This document shows positions 12,002 through 24,105 of a stretch of DNA of 64,000 bases, one piece after another. The stretch's first letter is position 1, and each line of letters opens with the position of its first letter. Source of the stretch: Pleodorina starrii (taxonomy: Eukaryota; Chlorophyta; Chlorophyceae; Chlamydomonadales; Volvocaceae); the NCBI GenBank assembly GCA_030267565.1, contig BRXU01000007.1, positions 434,001 to 498,000 on the forward strand. Direction: 5' to 3'. A model generated the notes under the pieces. It was not told the origin of the DNA. It did not search any database and saw nothing but the letters and a program-made list of their open reading frames with translations. A program made the position numbers and the translations under genes.

Positions 12002-15000
12002 ATGTCGCGACCGTCGCGACTCGGCCTGACCGCCCTAGCTGCCGTGGTGTTCATCAGTTTGGTCATTTCGCAGCAAGCGACAGCTCAAGAGGATGACACC
12101 CTTCACGGCCGTGAGTTCAATAAGCTCTAAACTCTAAAATCCTTGTTAATGAGTGAATAAATACGACCAGATCTCCGTTTGCGACCGACGATGTGCGCCG
12201 CTTCGTGTTGTTCCGCGCGTTGACCCGTATTAGGCGCCCTTCAAGGACGCCTGAATGCCAAAGCGCCGAAGCCGCCCAAGTCGCCCAAGCTTTCGAAGGC
12301 GGTATCTGTACCACCTCCGTCCCCATCTCGACGGTCACCTCCACCGCTGCGGAGGTCGTCGCCGCCGCCCGTGCTAAGCACGAGTAGGTTACCATACTGC
12401 GTTTTCTGTTGTGCTTTTCTGTGTTGTCCTTTCATCCTCGTGTCTCTTTTTTTTGCGCGTTTGAAAAGAAGGTCGTGGCTGGGTAACAGATAGACCCACC
12501 GGGCCCACAATCATCTTTCGAGTAGGTACACCCACCACCCGTAATAAGCAGGGTCATTGGGGAACAGGTCGCCCCGACAAATCGGGCCGTAACACCTGAT
12601 GTCCGCATTACTTCGTCTTGCCTGCACGGCAGCGCACAGCGCCCCCCATCTGCAGCACCACACCTCCTTGGGCTGCTGCACTGCACCGGGCATACATGTG
12701 TGGCTCACTCGCAACGTGCCTTCTCGCGCTGTGGAATGCGGCGTAATGCGCCATGTAATACCTGGGGAGGGTTGACTGTGTGAGAAGGTGGCAAGATACG
12801 CGTGCATGTGGGTGTGTCTATGTGGACGTGACTGTGTGTGCTTCCGCCTCCCCCTCCGTTGACTGCCCCGGTGGCCCGATACCGCCCCAACTGGGCCTCA
12901 GCTAAGAGTGCTCGACACGGGCGACGGGAAGGGGCCCCCACCGCACCACTACCGCATCCGTCACCCCGCTTCAACCCGGGCTAGTTAGCACAGCTCATCA
13001 GCGCTACTGCCACTGCTGCTGCGGCAGCTGCTGCTGCAATCCGAACCCGCGAAAGCACAACAGCGCCCCTCGCGCCTTGCCGATATGGCCACCCGGCCCC
13101 GCCCCTCGCCCCGCACTAAACCGCCTTGCTGTGCCGTGCTGTGGCCAGGCCGTTGCCCTGATGCCGCCGACATCGTGTTCCGCCACAACGCCTACCGGGC
13201 ATTGCACCAGGCGCAGCCGCTCGTCTGGGACGACGCCCTGGCTGCGCAGGCACAGGCCTGGGCGGCCCGCAACGCGGCGGCGGGCTGCTCCCTGGACCAC
13301 GACTGGAGTGTCGATGTGGGGGAGAACATATTCGTAACCACCGAGTTCCCGAAACCCGATAGCCGTTGCGGGGGCGCGGTGGAAGCTTGGTACGCTGAGG
13401 TCAATTCGTTCAAATTCAACACGGACAAGCTTCTGACAGTCAATATGGGGAGCGGCGCGTTCCATTTCACACAGCTGGTAAGTTGACAGTTGGCGATGGG
13501 TTGGTTGTTGTGGTCGGGCAGTTAGCGGTTGGTAGGTTGGTTGGTATAGCACTTGATCGGCTGCCGTCATACTTCTGTCCACTTTTCACGAATCGGCACT
13601 GTTTCGGCTCGCGCTCGTTATTGTTGACTTGCAGCCCCCTTGTTTCCGTGCTTTGACTTCCCCGTAACCCCGTAACCCCGTAAACCGCCCGCCGGCACGG
13701 CCGGATGAGCAGGTATGGAACGGCTCCACCATAGTGGGCTGCGGAGTGGCACATGCAGATGTGGACGTGAACTTTGGAACATACACCAAAACGGGCGCCT
13801 GCAAGGTCGTCGTGTGTCGCTACCTGGCGCCCGGCAATTTGGCCACCGATGAAGAGTTCCGACGGAACGGTGCGTTGATTGGGGGCACGCGGGTGTGTGC
13901 GCGGGCGTGTGATTCGATGCAATGCAGAGGCGCCAGGACAGGCGTTTCGCAGCGACGGGTTTGCACCTGTACATGGTATATGATCACGACGCACGCACGG
14001 AAGGCCCCGAGCTTCAATGCCCCCAACGTACCCCACTGCTTCCACCTGCAGTGTTCGATATTTCAAGGTCGCCCAAGCTGCCACCGCCGCCCAAGTTTTC
14101 GAAGGCGGTTTCCACCCCAACCAAAACGCCACCTCCGTCCCCATCTCGGCAGCCACCACCACCACTCCGTTCCCCTGCACCGCCGCCGCCACAGCCACCC
14201 ACCCCAAGCATCCCAAGTAGGTGTCCATGTTTCCTTTTCTCTTATGCTTTTCGGCACCGGGCATACATGTGTGGCTCACTTTCCACGCGCCTTCTCGCGC
14301 TCTGGGACGCGGCGTTTCGCGCGGTGTGGTGCCAGCTGCCAGGGGGCACTTGTGTGAGAATGGGAGAGACACGCGTGTCTGATTATGTGTATGATACTGG
14401 GTGTGCTTCCGCCTTCCCCCTTTGACTGCCCCGGTGGCCCGATACCGCCCCAACTGGGCGACCCAGCTGAGAGTGCTCGATACGGGCGACAGGGGGATGG
14501 GCCTCCGCCGCACATCACATGACACCCCGACCCGGGATAGCACAGCTCATCAGCGCTACTGCCGCCGCTGCTGCTGCTGCTGCAAACCGAACCCGCGAAA
14601 GCGCGAAAGCACAACATTGCCACTCGCGCCTTGCCGATACGGTATGCCCACCCGGCCCCGCCCCTCGCCTCGCACTAAACCGCCTTGCTGTGCCGTTCTG
14701 TGGGCAGGCCGTTGCCCTGATGCCGCCGACATCGTGTCCCGCCACAACGCCTACCGGGCATTGCACCAGGCGCAGCCTCTCGTCTGGGACAACGCCCTGG
14801 CTGCGCAGGCACAGGCCTGGGCGGCCCGCAACGCGGCGGCGGGCTGCGCCCTGGACCACGACTGGAGTGCCAATGCGGGAGAGAACATATTCTTAACCAC
14901 CGAGTTCCCGAAACCCGATAGCCGTTGCGGGGGCGCGGTGGAAGCTTGGTACGCTGAGGTCGATTCGTTCAAATTCAACACGGACAAGCTTCTGACAGCC

Positions 15001-17649
15001 AATATGGGGAGCGACGCGTTCCATTTCACACAGCTGGTAAGTTGACAGTTGGCGGTGGGTTGGTTGTTGTGGTCGGGCAGTTAGCGGTTGGTAGGTTGGT
15101 TGGTATAGCACTTGATCGGCTGCCGTCATACTTCTGCCCACTTTTCACGAATCGGCAGTTTTTCGGCTCGCGCTCGCTCTTGCTAACTTGCAGCCCCCTT
15201 GTTTCCGTGCTTTGACTTCCCCCTACCCCGTAACCCCGTAAACCGCCCGCCGGCACGGCCGGATGAGCAGATATGGAACGGCTCCACCACAATTGGCTGC
15301 GGGGTGGCAAATGCAGACGTGGAAGTTGACTTTGGTTCATTCACCCAAACGGGCGGCTGCAAGGTCATCGTGTGTCGCTACATGGCGCCCGGCAATGTGG
15401 CCACCGATGAAGACTTCCGACGGAACGGTGCGTGGGTTGGGGGCGCGCGGGCGTGTGATTCGATGCAATGCAGGGGCGCCAGGACAGGCGTTTCGCAGCG
15501 ACGGGTTTGCGCCTGTACATGGCATGTAATGATTGGGCGGAGCAAAGGCTGATCGAGATGCTGTGCAACGCCTTTCTTAGGTTTCTATGTTAGCCGTTTG
15601 TACGGCATCTGTACGATATTGTAACCGCCGTGTTACACGGCATATAATCACGACGCACGCGCGGAAAGGCCTCAAAGCTTCAATGACCCCAACGTAACCC
15701 ACTGCTTCCGCCTGCAGTGTTCGATATTGCAAGGTCGCCCAAGCTGCCACCGCCGCCCAAGTTTTCGAAGGCGGTTTCCACCCCAACCAAAAGGCCACCT
15801 CCGTCCCCATCTCGGCAGCCACCACCACCACTCCGGTCCCCTCCACCGCCGCAGCGGCCGCCACCCATCCCCAGCATCCCAAGTAGGTTTCCATGTGTTT
15901 ATTGTGCGTTTCTGTCTTATCCTTTCATCCTTGTGTCTCTTTCAGTTTCTGTGCGCGTTAAGAAAATAAGAACAACAGCAGAAGCAAGTTGCTGGCCTGA
16001 GCAAGCTTGCTGAGGGGTTGTGTGGGTATTAGTGGGGCAGAACCGACCGCCCAGACACCCACCCGGCCCCCCATCATCTTTCGCGTGCCTTCTCGCGCTC
16101 TGGGATGCGGCGTGATGCGCCATGTAAAACCCGTGGAGTGGTGACTGTGTGAAAAGGTGGCAAGACACGCGTGCATATGTGTGTGTCTATGTGTGCGTGA
16201 CTGTGTGTGCTTCCGCCTCCCCCTCCGTCGTTGACTGCCCCGGTGACCCGATACCGAACCAACGGGAACTCAGCTGAGAGTGCTCGATACGGGCGACGGG
16301 AAGGGGCCCCCACCGCACCACTACAGCATCCGTCACCCCGCTGCAACCCGGGCTAGCTAGCACAGCTCATCAGCGCTACTGCCACTGCTGCTGCGGCAGC
16401 TGCTGCTGCAATCCGAACCCGCAAAAGCACAACAGCTCCCCTCGCGCCTTGCCGATATGCCCACCCGGCCCCGCCCCTCGCCCCGCACTTAACCGCCTTG
16501 CTGTGCCGTGCTGTGGGCAGGCCTCTGCCCCGACGCCGCGGACACCGTGTCCCGCCACAACGCCTACCGGGCAATGCACCAGGCGCAGCCGCTCGTCTGG
16601 GACGACGCCCTGGCTGCGCGGGCACAGGCCTGGGCGATGCGCAATGCGGCGGCGGGTTGCTCACAGGACCACGACTGGAGTGTCAATGTGGGAGAGAATA
16701 TTCTCGTGAAGACAGAGTACCCGAAACCCGACAGCATGTGCGCGGTTGCGGTGGACGGTTGGTACTCTGAGGTTGACTCGTTCAATTTCAACACGGACAA
16801 GATGCGCACGGCCAACCTAGAGAGCGGCACGTTCCACTTCACGCAGCTGGTAAGTTGACAGTTGGCGGTTGGCGGGTGGTTGCGGTCGGTCAGTTGGTGG
16901 TTGGTAGGTTGGTGGGTTTAGTTTTTATCGGCTGCCGTCATACGTTTGCCCCATCCTTCACGGCTCGGCCATCGTGCTTGTTCTCGAGAGCTCGCAGCCC
17001 CCTAATTTCCGTGCTTTTACGTCCTCGTAACCCCGTAACCCCGTAAACCGCCCGCCGGCACGGCCGGATGAGCAGGTATGGAACAGCACCACCACAGTGG
17101 GCTGCGGAGTGGCACATGCAGACGTGGAAGTTGACTTTGGCCGATTCACCAGAAAGGGCGGCTGCAAGGTCGTCGTGTGTCGCTACCTGGCGCCCGGCAA
17201 TGTGGGCACCGATGAAGACTTCCGACGGAATGGTGCGTGGGTTGGGGCTTGGGGGCACGCGGGTGTTTGCGCGGGCGTGTGATTCGACGTGGCGGCTTCA
17301 GCGGCTGTCTATGCTCCGGCGGAAGCTGAAGCCGGGAGCAGCGATGGATGGACAGCCAGTCGGGCAGGCAAGCGCAGGAAATAGTGTGGATGTGGTAAAC
17401 GGAGATTTCACGCGGCGGGATCGGCTGCGAGATGTCGTACCAGGGCAAGCCTGCGGGGGATGGAAGGCCTGTTGCGTGTGTCTCGCAGCGACGTGTTTGC
17501 GCCTGATCACGACACACGCAAGGCCTCGAGCTTCAATGCACCCAACGTAACCCCGCCCATTGCTTCCGCCCGCAGTGTTCGATATTGTAAAGCCGCCGCC
17601 TGCGACGTCGGCTCGGCGTTCCCCGCCGCCGCGGCGGAGCAGCTGGTAG
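12002..17649 (+). CDS. Secreted protein with three CAP domains separated by Pro-rich linkers
   Basis: Eleven exons: 12002-12110, 12234-12383, 13149-13477, 13713-13869, 14052-14216, 14708-15036, 15271-15427, 15718-15882, 16521-16849, 17076-17232 and 17576-17649. All phases agree, giving 706 aa. Order: signal peptide (about 1-30), Lys/Pro hinge, CAP1, linker starting VFDISRSPK, CAP2, linker starting VFDIARSPK, CAP3, short tail. CAP exons are always 329 + 157 nt and the two linkers 165 nt, so whole three-exon modules with their introns were duplicated inside the gene. No new start or signal exon lies between modules, which argues for one polyprotein-like product rather than three genes. Each module keeps HNAYR, GENI, FHFTQ and VCRY. 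Exon 2 could alternatively begin at 12246, in frame and four residues shorter. Single-transcript structure is inferred. Confidence 0.8.
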
Positions 17650-19441
17650 TCATCGGAGCTGCGGGACACCGAGTGAGGATTTACGCCGTACACCAATGGA
17701 AATAACATACACCGACAAGACACATGCATATGCCAATCTTGGAGTGACAGCGTTAATGAAACGCGCGCTCCTATTAACGAATTAAACCTGTGGAGTTGAG
17801 ATCGTTGTTTGGTCGTTAGCGAGCTTCATCATTGGTTTCAGTTTGACTGTACACAGTTCGGAGACGGCTAAATTATTATGGATGCGCTACCGAAAATAAA
17901 GCCACCATCTGAGTCGGTCTACCGGTACTTGTCATGTTCGTTTGTAAATTGCTGCATTAGCAGTGTATGTGCGGGGGTTGTCTGGCTCCGTTATGTTGAT
18001 CGAAGGTACTGAAACCTGCTAAGACTTTAAGAAGCGCCATTGGGCATGAATCGTACTACTATGAGGCGTGCTCGGCATGAATTGTAGTCCGAAGTACACA
18101 GCCAGCATGCATGTGTGGGCATTTCTTTGTGTATGTGGGCATGCGAGGTTACCTCAGGTCTCCTTTTTCGTCAGCCTGGTGCACCGGCGTGAGGCGTGTG
18201 CTTTACCAGGCTTTACATACGTGCTCGCTTGGCGCGGTTGAATGCGCTGGATGCGCCCGATATCAACACTTTGGGGTGAGGCCCCGGGCGAAGCGTCTTT
18301 GGGGGCCCGAGCCCCCTGGGGTCACTCGGACCAGTGCACGAACAGTCGGCATGAACAGTCGTCGTTTTTCGCGCTAAGAAAGCTGTTTTCGCCACATCTG
18401 TAACAGGTTTCTACCCGATGTACCATCCCTGAAATTTCTCGAACAGCAGACTTCTCCCATGGCCGCAGGGCATGAAGACATCCGAACCTATCCGAAAGTT
18501 GCTAACTCGTTAGATAGGATCCGTCCCGCGCTCAGGTACTTCTCATCCTGCAATGTCTCAGACGAAACGTTCACTTCAATTTTGATTTCCTTTTCGACTT
18601 CGTTCATCCGCAAGCAAGGGCGTATGCTTCGTCGTTCGTTTGTTCGCGCCTGTTCGCGAGTCGTCAGGGATTCGTTCGCACCGAACAAACTTAAGAAGGG
18701 CGTCGGCAGTTTTATATCTATCAAACATGCACTTAGCTGTTTAATTAAATGTCTAGTGCGTAGCTGCCGTGACAGGGCTAGCTTGTGGCTTAGTAAGATG
18801 GAAGCTGGCGCTTTCGCTCCGAAGCGTCCCTTGCGCTCTGCCTGGCGCGTCACAGCACTGCTAGAATATTGTCTGAATTTTAAAGAACTCCGTATTATGT
18901 GAAGCACGGGAGATGAAGTAAGCGGGCAGCTTTTGGTGATCCACTTGCTTCATTGCCTGCCCGCCAGTGCCCGCCTTGCTTGACCGGCCAACGACGCCCT
19001 TCTAACAGCCAGGACGTCATCGATTATTCCCGTAGGGTTGCCTGTACCTTAACAGGCAAATGCAGTGGTTTTTATGTCAGACAATCGTTATCAGGAATGA
19101 GCTTTTTAAGTAGGAAGCGGAACCGTTGCGAGTGTTCGAGGCAGGACGTAGCGAAACCGAACACGAACTTACCTGCGCCCACCTCAAGCGGTCAAATAGT
19201 GAATCTTAAAAGCACGCCAAGGCCAAAGCGCAGGGATTTCTCAAATCTAAACCATCCGTAGCGACCAGCCTTAGCGTGCAAAAGCTGGCACTGCTGCGCT
19301 TTGGCTTTGAGTCTGTGAGGAGGCAATTATGAAATACCGGTATTCATCGTGCGTTGCTTCGGCGACCCTCGCCGGCAACACGAACCTTTGATAGGAACAA
19401 ACCAGACAAATCTCATCTACTGACATATTATACGGTGCCGG
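17650..19441. other. Intergenic region before the last CAP gene
   Basis: No gene recognised. The region from about 18459 resembles 10940-11060 and then merges into the block shared by the upstream regions of the complete CAP genes (about 18770-19441). A minus-strand open frame at 18488-18907 lies within this duplicated DNA and has no recognisable domain. Confidence 0.5.
17943..17947 (+). promoter_or_regulatory. Candidate TGTAA polyadenylation signal
   Basis: TGTAA, the usual volvocalean polyadenylation element, occurs about 300 bp after the stop of the three-CAP gene. It is the first copy seen downstream, but short motifs occur by chance. Confidence 0.3.
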
Positions 19442-22400
19442 ATGTATAGGCGACCGTCGCGACTCGGCCTGGCCGCCCTAGCTGCCGTGGTGCTCATCAG
19501 TTTGGTCATTTCGCAGCAAGCGACAGCTCAAGAGGATGACATCCTTCACGGCCGTGAGTTCGATAAGCTCTAAACTCGGCAACATAGATAGGGCATAATA
19601 CTTGATGAGTGGGTGGGAGCACGAGCGTTTAAGTGTACCGCCAGAGGCTTACCCTTCGGACGGGAAACAGCCGGGAGTTCAGATGGCGAAGTATAAGCAC
19701 TGGATGGGTATGCCCTTTGCGCGGGCAGCGGCAATCATGTGGCCACGGCATGCTAGCGTTTTCATTCCGCGTGCGGCCCACCGCAAACTTTTGCAGTTTC
19801 GTTTGTGCTGTTGGGCGGTTGCGGTCAACAGATCGCGAGTGGGCAGAGTTCATGTCCCTAGGACTGAGCGAAAATGCCCCTGCTGCGTTGCGGATGGTCA
19901 AATAGAGGACGAGAAGCATGTCCTAACGGAGTGCCCTGCTTATAGTAACATCCGCGCGGATGAAGGGTTTCCTCAATTCGAGGGTATGGAGGAAGCGATG
20001 AGATGGGATCCTCCCCGTTTGGCGAAGATGCTTGAGCGCATCTGGGCCCACCGCAACTCAATGGTCCCCTTTGGCCGCTAGTATCCCCTTCTCCTGCATG
20101 GGCGGTTTTCTACTGTCGTGCTTTTAGGCGTTTTAGTTCCCTTGGGCCCTCGGCTCGTATGGGTTCTTTGTTCATGAGAGGGGCACGCACCCCCAACCAT
20201 GTAACAAACAAACAAACAAACATAATACTTGTTGATAATGAATCAAAGAAAAATACGACCCGATCTCCGTTTGCGACCGACGATAGATGTGCGCCGCTTC
20301 GTGTTGTTCCGCGCGTTGACCCGTATTAGGCGCCGTTCAAGCACGCCGGAATGCCAAACCGCCCAAGTCGCCCAAGTCGCCCAAGCTTTCGAAGGCGGTA
20401 GCTGAGCCACCCAAGAGGCCACCTCCGTCCCCATCTCGACGGTCACCTCCACCGCTCCGCTCCCAGCCACCGCTGCTGCGGCCCCCACCACCCCGGCAGC
20501 CCCCGCCTCTCGCTTCGCCTCCGCCGCCTCCGTCCCCATCGCCGCCGTCCGTCCCCACAGTTACCCCAGGTAACAATCCATTACTGTTCGGTTTGACCCT
20601 CGTTCTTTGCGAATAGTTTCATTTTAGGGTCTCTTTTGTTTCTATTTATATAACATTGGATTTACATTGGAAAGAAAAGCGACAAGTAGGATCGATTTGC
20701 TGGCCTTGCCTACCTGGCTTCCTTGGGGTTTGTATGGATTGTAGGCCCACCCGCCCACGGCCCGCCCGCCCGTCATCTTCCTCGTTCACCCACCACCTCC
20801 CTCCCGCCAGCACGCCCCCCCACCTGCCCACCCGGTTTCAGGGTCCGCTCGCTAACGCCGTCTCCGTTCCTTTGCTTACCCACCTGTCCACCCACCCACC
20901 TCCGCTTTCACTTCCGGCCCCCCCTGCGGCCCTGCCCCGTTCTGCTGCGTATCCCGCCCCCGCCCCCCCTGGCCCCGGCCCCCGCCCCGGCCCCTCCCAA
21001 ACACCCGGGGCCACGGATCAACCCCCTGGCAGGCGGCAGCTGTCCCGACGCCGCCGCTGCACTCGACGCCCACAACGCCTACCGCGCCCGCCACCGCGCG
21101 CCGCCGCTGTCCTGGAACTCGGAGCTGGCTGAGAGCTCGGAGGCTTGGGCCCTGGATTTGGCCAGCAAGCAAGGCTGCAGGACGGTCCACTCGACCGATT
21201 ATACCTTTGGAGAGAATCTGTATGCGGTACGTTCGGATATGGGTGGTATGGACGAGGCCGTAGCGGCGGAGCGGCAGGCGATGTCGGGTAGCTAGGGCCT
21301 GACACCCGATGGATGGAGGGCGCCAGGGGTGGGACGTTGGAGCTGAAAGCCTCACAAACGATAGGAGCAGCTGGGTGACCCCGCAAGGGGTGGTGGTGGA
21401 TGGTGGCGGGTATTGTTAAGGAGATAAGGACACCGCAGCGAAGGGACGGAGACGGTGGCGGGAAGGGGGGGTTATCCACGTATAGGGGCGCTGGGATTGG
21501 GGGGGGGGCGGTTGGGTGCGTGGGGGCGGAGCGGCTGAGCAGAGGGCGTGGGTTGCGTCGGTGGAGGCGCGCGCGCTTTATAAGGCACGGACTGACTGAC
21601 TGACTGACTGGGTGGATGATGCGGCGCTGGTCTCTTGACCTGCGTACGTGTTCCCCCCGCAGATGAAGCGCTTCCCCAAGCCGATCGACGGCAGCTGCAA
21701 AACGGTGGTGGGGGACTGGTAAGTGGGCGACGACCGCCTACCGGCACACGCCGCACACGCCAGCTGCTGGCCTTTCGTGCACTGCAATGCAATGCAATGC
21801 ACCGGAGACGACCAGCTGGACAGCAGGATGGGCGGGGTTATATGACTGTGGGTGTGGGTGTGGTGATATGACTGTGGTTGTGGGTGTGGTTACATGACTG
21901 TGGGTGTAGGTGTGGTTACATGACTGTGGGTGTAGGTGTAGGTGTGGGTGTGGTTGTGGTTATGGGCTTATGGTTGTGGTTGTTACAGTGGGCTCGTGCT
22001 GCTCCCCGGCACAGGTACAACGAGGTCTTGTCCTTCAACTTCAGCACCCCGCGCCTCTTCGCCGACAACGCGGGCAAGGGCATGGGCCATTTCACACAGC
22101 TGGCAAGTTTGACGGGGGGGCAGGGGAAGGGCCCGCTTACTTCTGGTTGATTTCTGGTTCGATACCCATCAGGAGGGGTAGGTGGGGCAGAGGAACAAAG
22201 CCGGAATGGGCAGGCTGTCCGGGTGGGGTGGGGTTGGGGTGGGGTGGGGTGGGGGGAAGGGTTGAGGAGACTGAGCGAGGCGCGCTCGAACACCGTGTCG
22301 CAGTCCCCGACTGTGATGCCGATTCCGGCGACAGACCGACCCCTGGGTCGTCCAGGTAACCCCCAGATGGACCCGTCAAACACGCCGCTTTCGTCACTCT

Positions 22401-23279
22401 CCCGTCCGTCCGCGCTCAACACACGCGCAGACACGCTCCCCTCCAGGCTCCAGCTTCCGAAACGCATCCAACGCCTCCCCACAAAAGGGAAAAGCCGCCG
22501 GGCTGCCACCTCATCCGGATACTGTAACCAACCGCCAGCACCAGGCCCTGCCCTGCCTTGCCTTGCCTCGCCAACTTGGCAGCGGGTCCACATGAGCCAT
22601 GCCTCATAACGTACTTGTATCTTGTAACCCCTGTGATTCCATTCAGTTCACGTGATCCGTTCTACTCAACGTGATATCCGTGTGTGCGTTTGTCGCCCCA
22701 CCGACCCGTGGGTCGCCACCACACCACAGGTCTGGCGCGCCACCACCTCCGTGGGCTGCGGCACGGCGCTGGTGGACTTCCCGGTGGCCTTCCCCTCGGG
22801 CACCGTCCGCACGGGCGGCTGTAAGGTGGTGGTGTGCCGCTACCTGCCGCCCGGGAACATGCCCACCGAAAGCGCATTTGCGCTAAACGGTGAGTTCCAG
22901 CAGTCCCGCAGTCCCGCACCCGCAGTCCCGCACCCGTAGCCCCGCGCTCGCCCTCCTCCCGGTGGCTTTGATATGAGCGCCCAGGCCCTTGCTGTCAGCT
23001 CTGAAGTCATGATGAATCTGGTACCATTTGGATTCCGTGTGCCGCCCATGACTGACTGAATCTGTTCAGTTGCACATTGCAGTGGGCGTGTGGGCCCAAA
23101 GAATCTCTCATACCCGGGTGCGATGCAAACATACCGCACCTCTGACACCACCGCTGCGGCCGAAGCCCAAAGCAAGCCGTTGGCCCTCTGGCCTCCGCCC
23201 GCCGGCCGCTCCCTATTATTGCTGCTGCCGCTGCTGCTGCCGTGTGCCCCGCGCAGTGCTGCCGCCGGTGCGGGTGTAA
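19442..23279 (+). CDS. Secreted CAP (SCP/PR-1) protein, diverged copy with extra introns
   Basis: Seven exons: 19442-19553, 20330-20569, 21033-21226, 21663-21718, 22015-22102, 22730-22889 and 23257-23279, giving 290 aa in continuous phase. Signal peptide about 1-31, Lys/Pro and SPPP hinge about 38-118, CAP domain from SCPDAAAALDAHNAYR to VVVCRYLPPGNM, and a short tail (VLPPVRV). The CAP core encoded by one 329-nt exon in the neighbours is here divided by two additional introns (21227-21662, 21719-22014). The intron after FTQL starts with GC (CTG/GCAAGT), a rare but accepted donor. Intron 1 contains a LINE insertion. The CAP domain differs clearly from the other copies, so this is the oldest split of the group or a faster-evolving member. 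Exon 3 could begin further upstream within Pro-rich sequence, but the phase-matching acceptor is preferred. Confidence 0.78.
19594..20231 (+). mobile_element. 5'-truncated LINE inserted in CAP gene intron 1, with target duplication
   Basis: The direct repeat CATAATACTTG occurs at 19594-19604 and 20221-20231 and encloses 616 bp. The insert ends in a (CAAA)n tail (20203-20220) preceded by GGGGCACGCACCCCC. It encodes the C-terminal end of a non-LTR reverse-transcriptase protein, including a Cys-Cys-His-Cys finger of the zf-RVT kind (CPCC...HVLTEC). Truncation at the 5' end, tail and target duplication are the marks of target-primed reverse transcription. It lies in the same orientation as the host gene. 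The intron remains spliceable because donor and acceptor are untouched. Confidence 0.9.
19605..20081 (+). pseudogene. LINE reverse-transcriptase C-terminal fragment
   Basis: About 158 residues remain, lacking endonuclease and RT catalytic domains. The region around FIPRAAHRKLLQFRL followed by CPCC-x9-EDE-x-HVLTECPAY is typical of the end of algal and plant L1-like ORF2 proteins. It stops at TAG just before the short 3' UTR and (CAAA)n tail. It is not a host gene; the apparent start ATG uses bases of the target duplication. Confidence 0.8.
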
Positions 23280-23381
23280 CGCCCCCCCCCGGGATTTCCA
23301 GACGCACCGGCAGCCCCTGCGCCAGATTTCCTTGCTCCGTGTCCGATGACTCGAATTCGTACATGCGGTACTTTGCTGCGC

Positions 23382-23386
23382 TGTAA
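23382..23386 (+). promoter_or_regulatory. Candidate TGTAA polyadenylation signal of the last CAP gene
   Basis: TGTAA lies 103 bp after the stop codon at 23279, a usual distance for volvocalean genes. A second TGTAA overlaps the stop codon itself and is too close to serve. Confidence 0.4.
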
Positions 23387-23687
23387 CATCATAGCGCCTT
23401 CCATCGTACCGACTTGATGGCACCATACCATACGCGACAACAGGGTCAACAGCGGGTTTGTACTACGTGAGGTATGCCGTACTAGGCAGTACCCATGTAC
23501 TGGTCGGACTCAATGTACGGCGTGACGGCCGATCAGAGGGTCTCGAGTTCCCCGGTTCGAGGTTCGATCCAGATGTACCGCGTCATTGTGACGTGCGCCG
23601 CAGGACAGGTGTGCCCTCTTACTGCGGTTCCGTGACCGACTGGTGGACGGAGCAGGGCCGCGCGGGGTGTGGGTGTGGGCTGGGGGG

Positions 23688-24061
23688 TGTAACGTTTAAG
23701 CTACGCTACGCAGCGGAAGGGAACTCACCGAGGTACCAGGCGTCGCCAGAGCGACGACCGAAGAACGACCAGTTGAAGGAGACGAAGACGGCGCCCACCT
23801 AAACAGCTTACCAAGCACTAATCTAACTAATATCAGAAACATACAGTAGTAAGAGGTGGTGTCAACAGACACCTGAGAAATAGAATTCAATCCCATAAGC
23901 TCCACCAGTCGGCATATGAGGCCGACGCCTTGAGATCTTGATGTACGACAGGGCTCCGCAATTATCGTCTCCAACTAATCCAACGGTCGTTCCTCACTTT
24001 AGTGAGTTCCGTTAACCATTGGTTATAAGTCGGAAATATTATAAGTATAATTATCGTTACA
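23688..24061 (-). repeat. 3' LTR of retrotransposon copy 1 (374 bp)
   Basis: Begins TGTAACG and ends CGTTACA on the + strand, a 7-bp terminal inverted repeat, and is matched in length by 40340-40713. A polypurine tract borders it internally at 24062-24075. Confidence 0.93.
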
Positions 24062-24075
24062 CTCCCCCCCCTTTG
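24062..24075 (-). other. Polypurine tract
   Basis: Read on the minus strand this is AAAGGGGGGGGAG, placed directly before the 3' LTR, the position of plus-strand priming in LTR elements. Confidence 0.85.
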
Positions 24076-24105
24076 AAGCGAACGTCCCGGGAGCGATGCC
24101 AGTAT

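Noticed and set aside
23520..23600. Possible tRNA around GAGGTTCGATCC
   Set aside because: The T-stem flanks (CGAGG and CAGAT) are not complementary and no acceptor stem is found.
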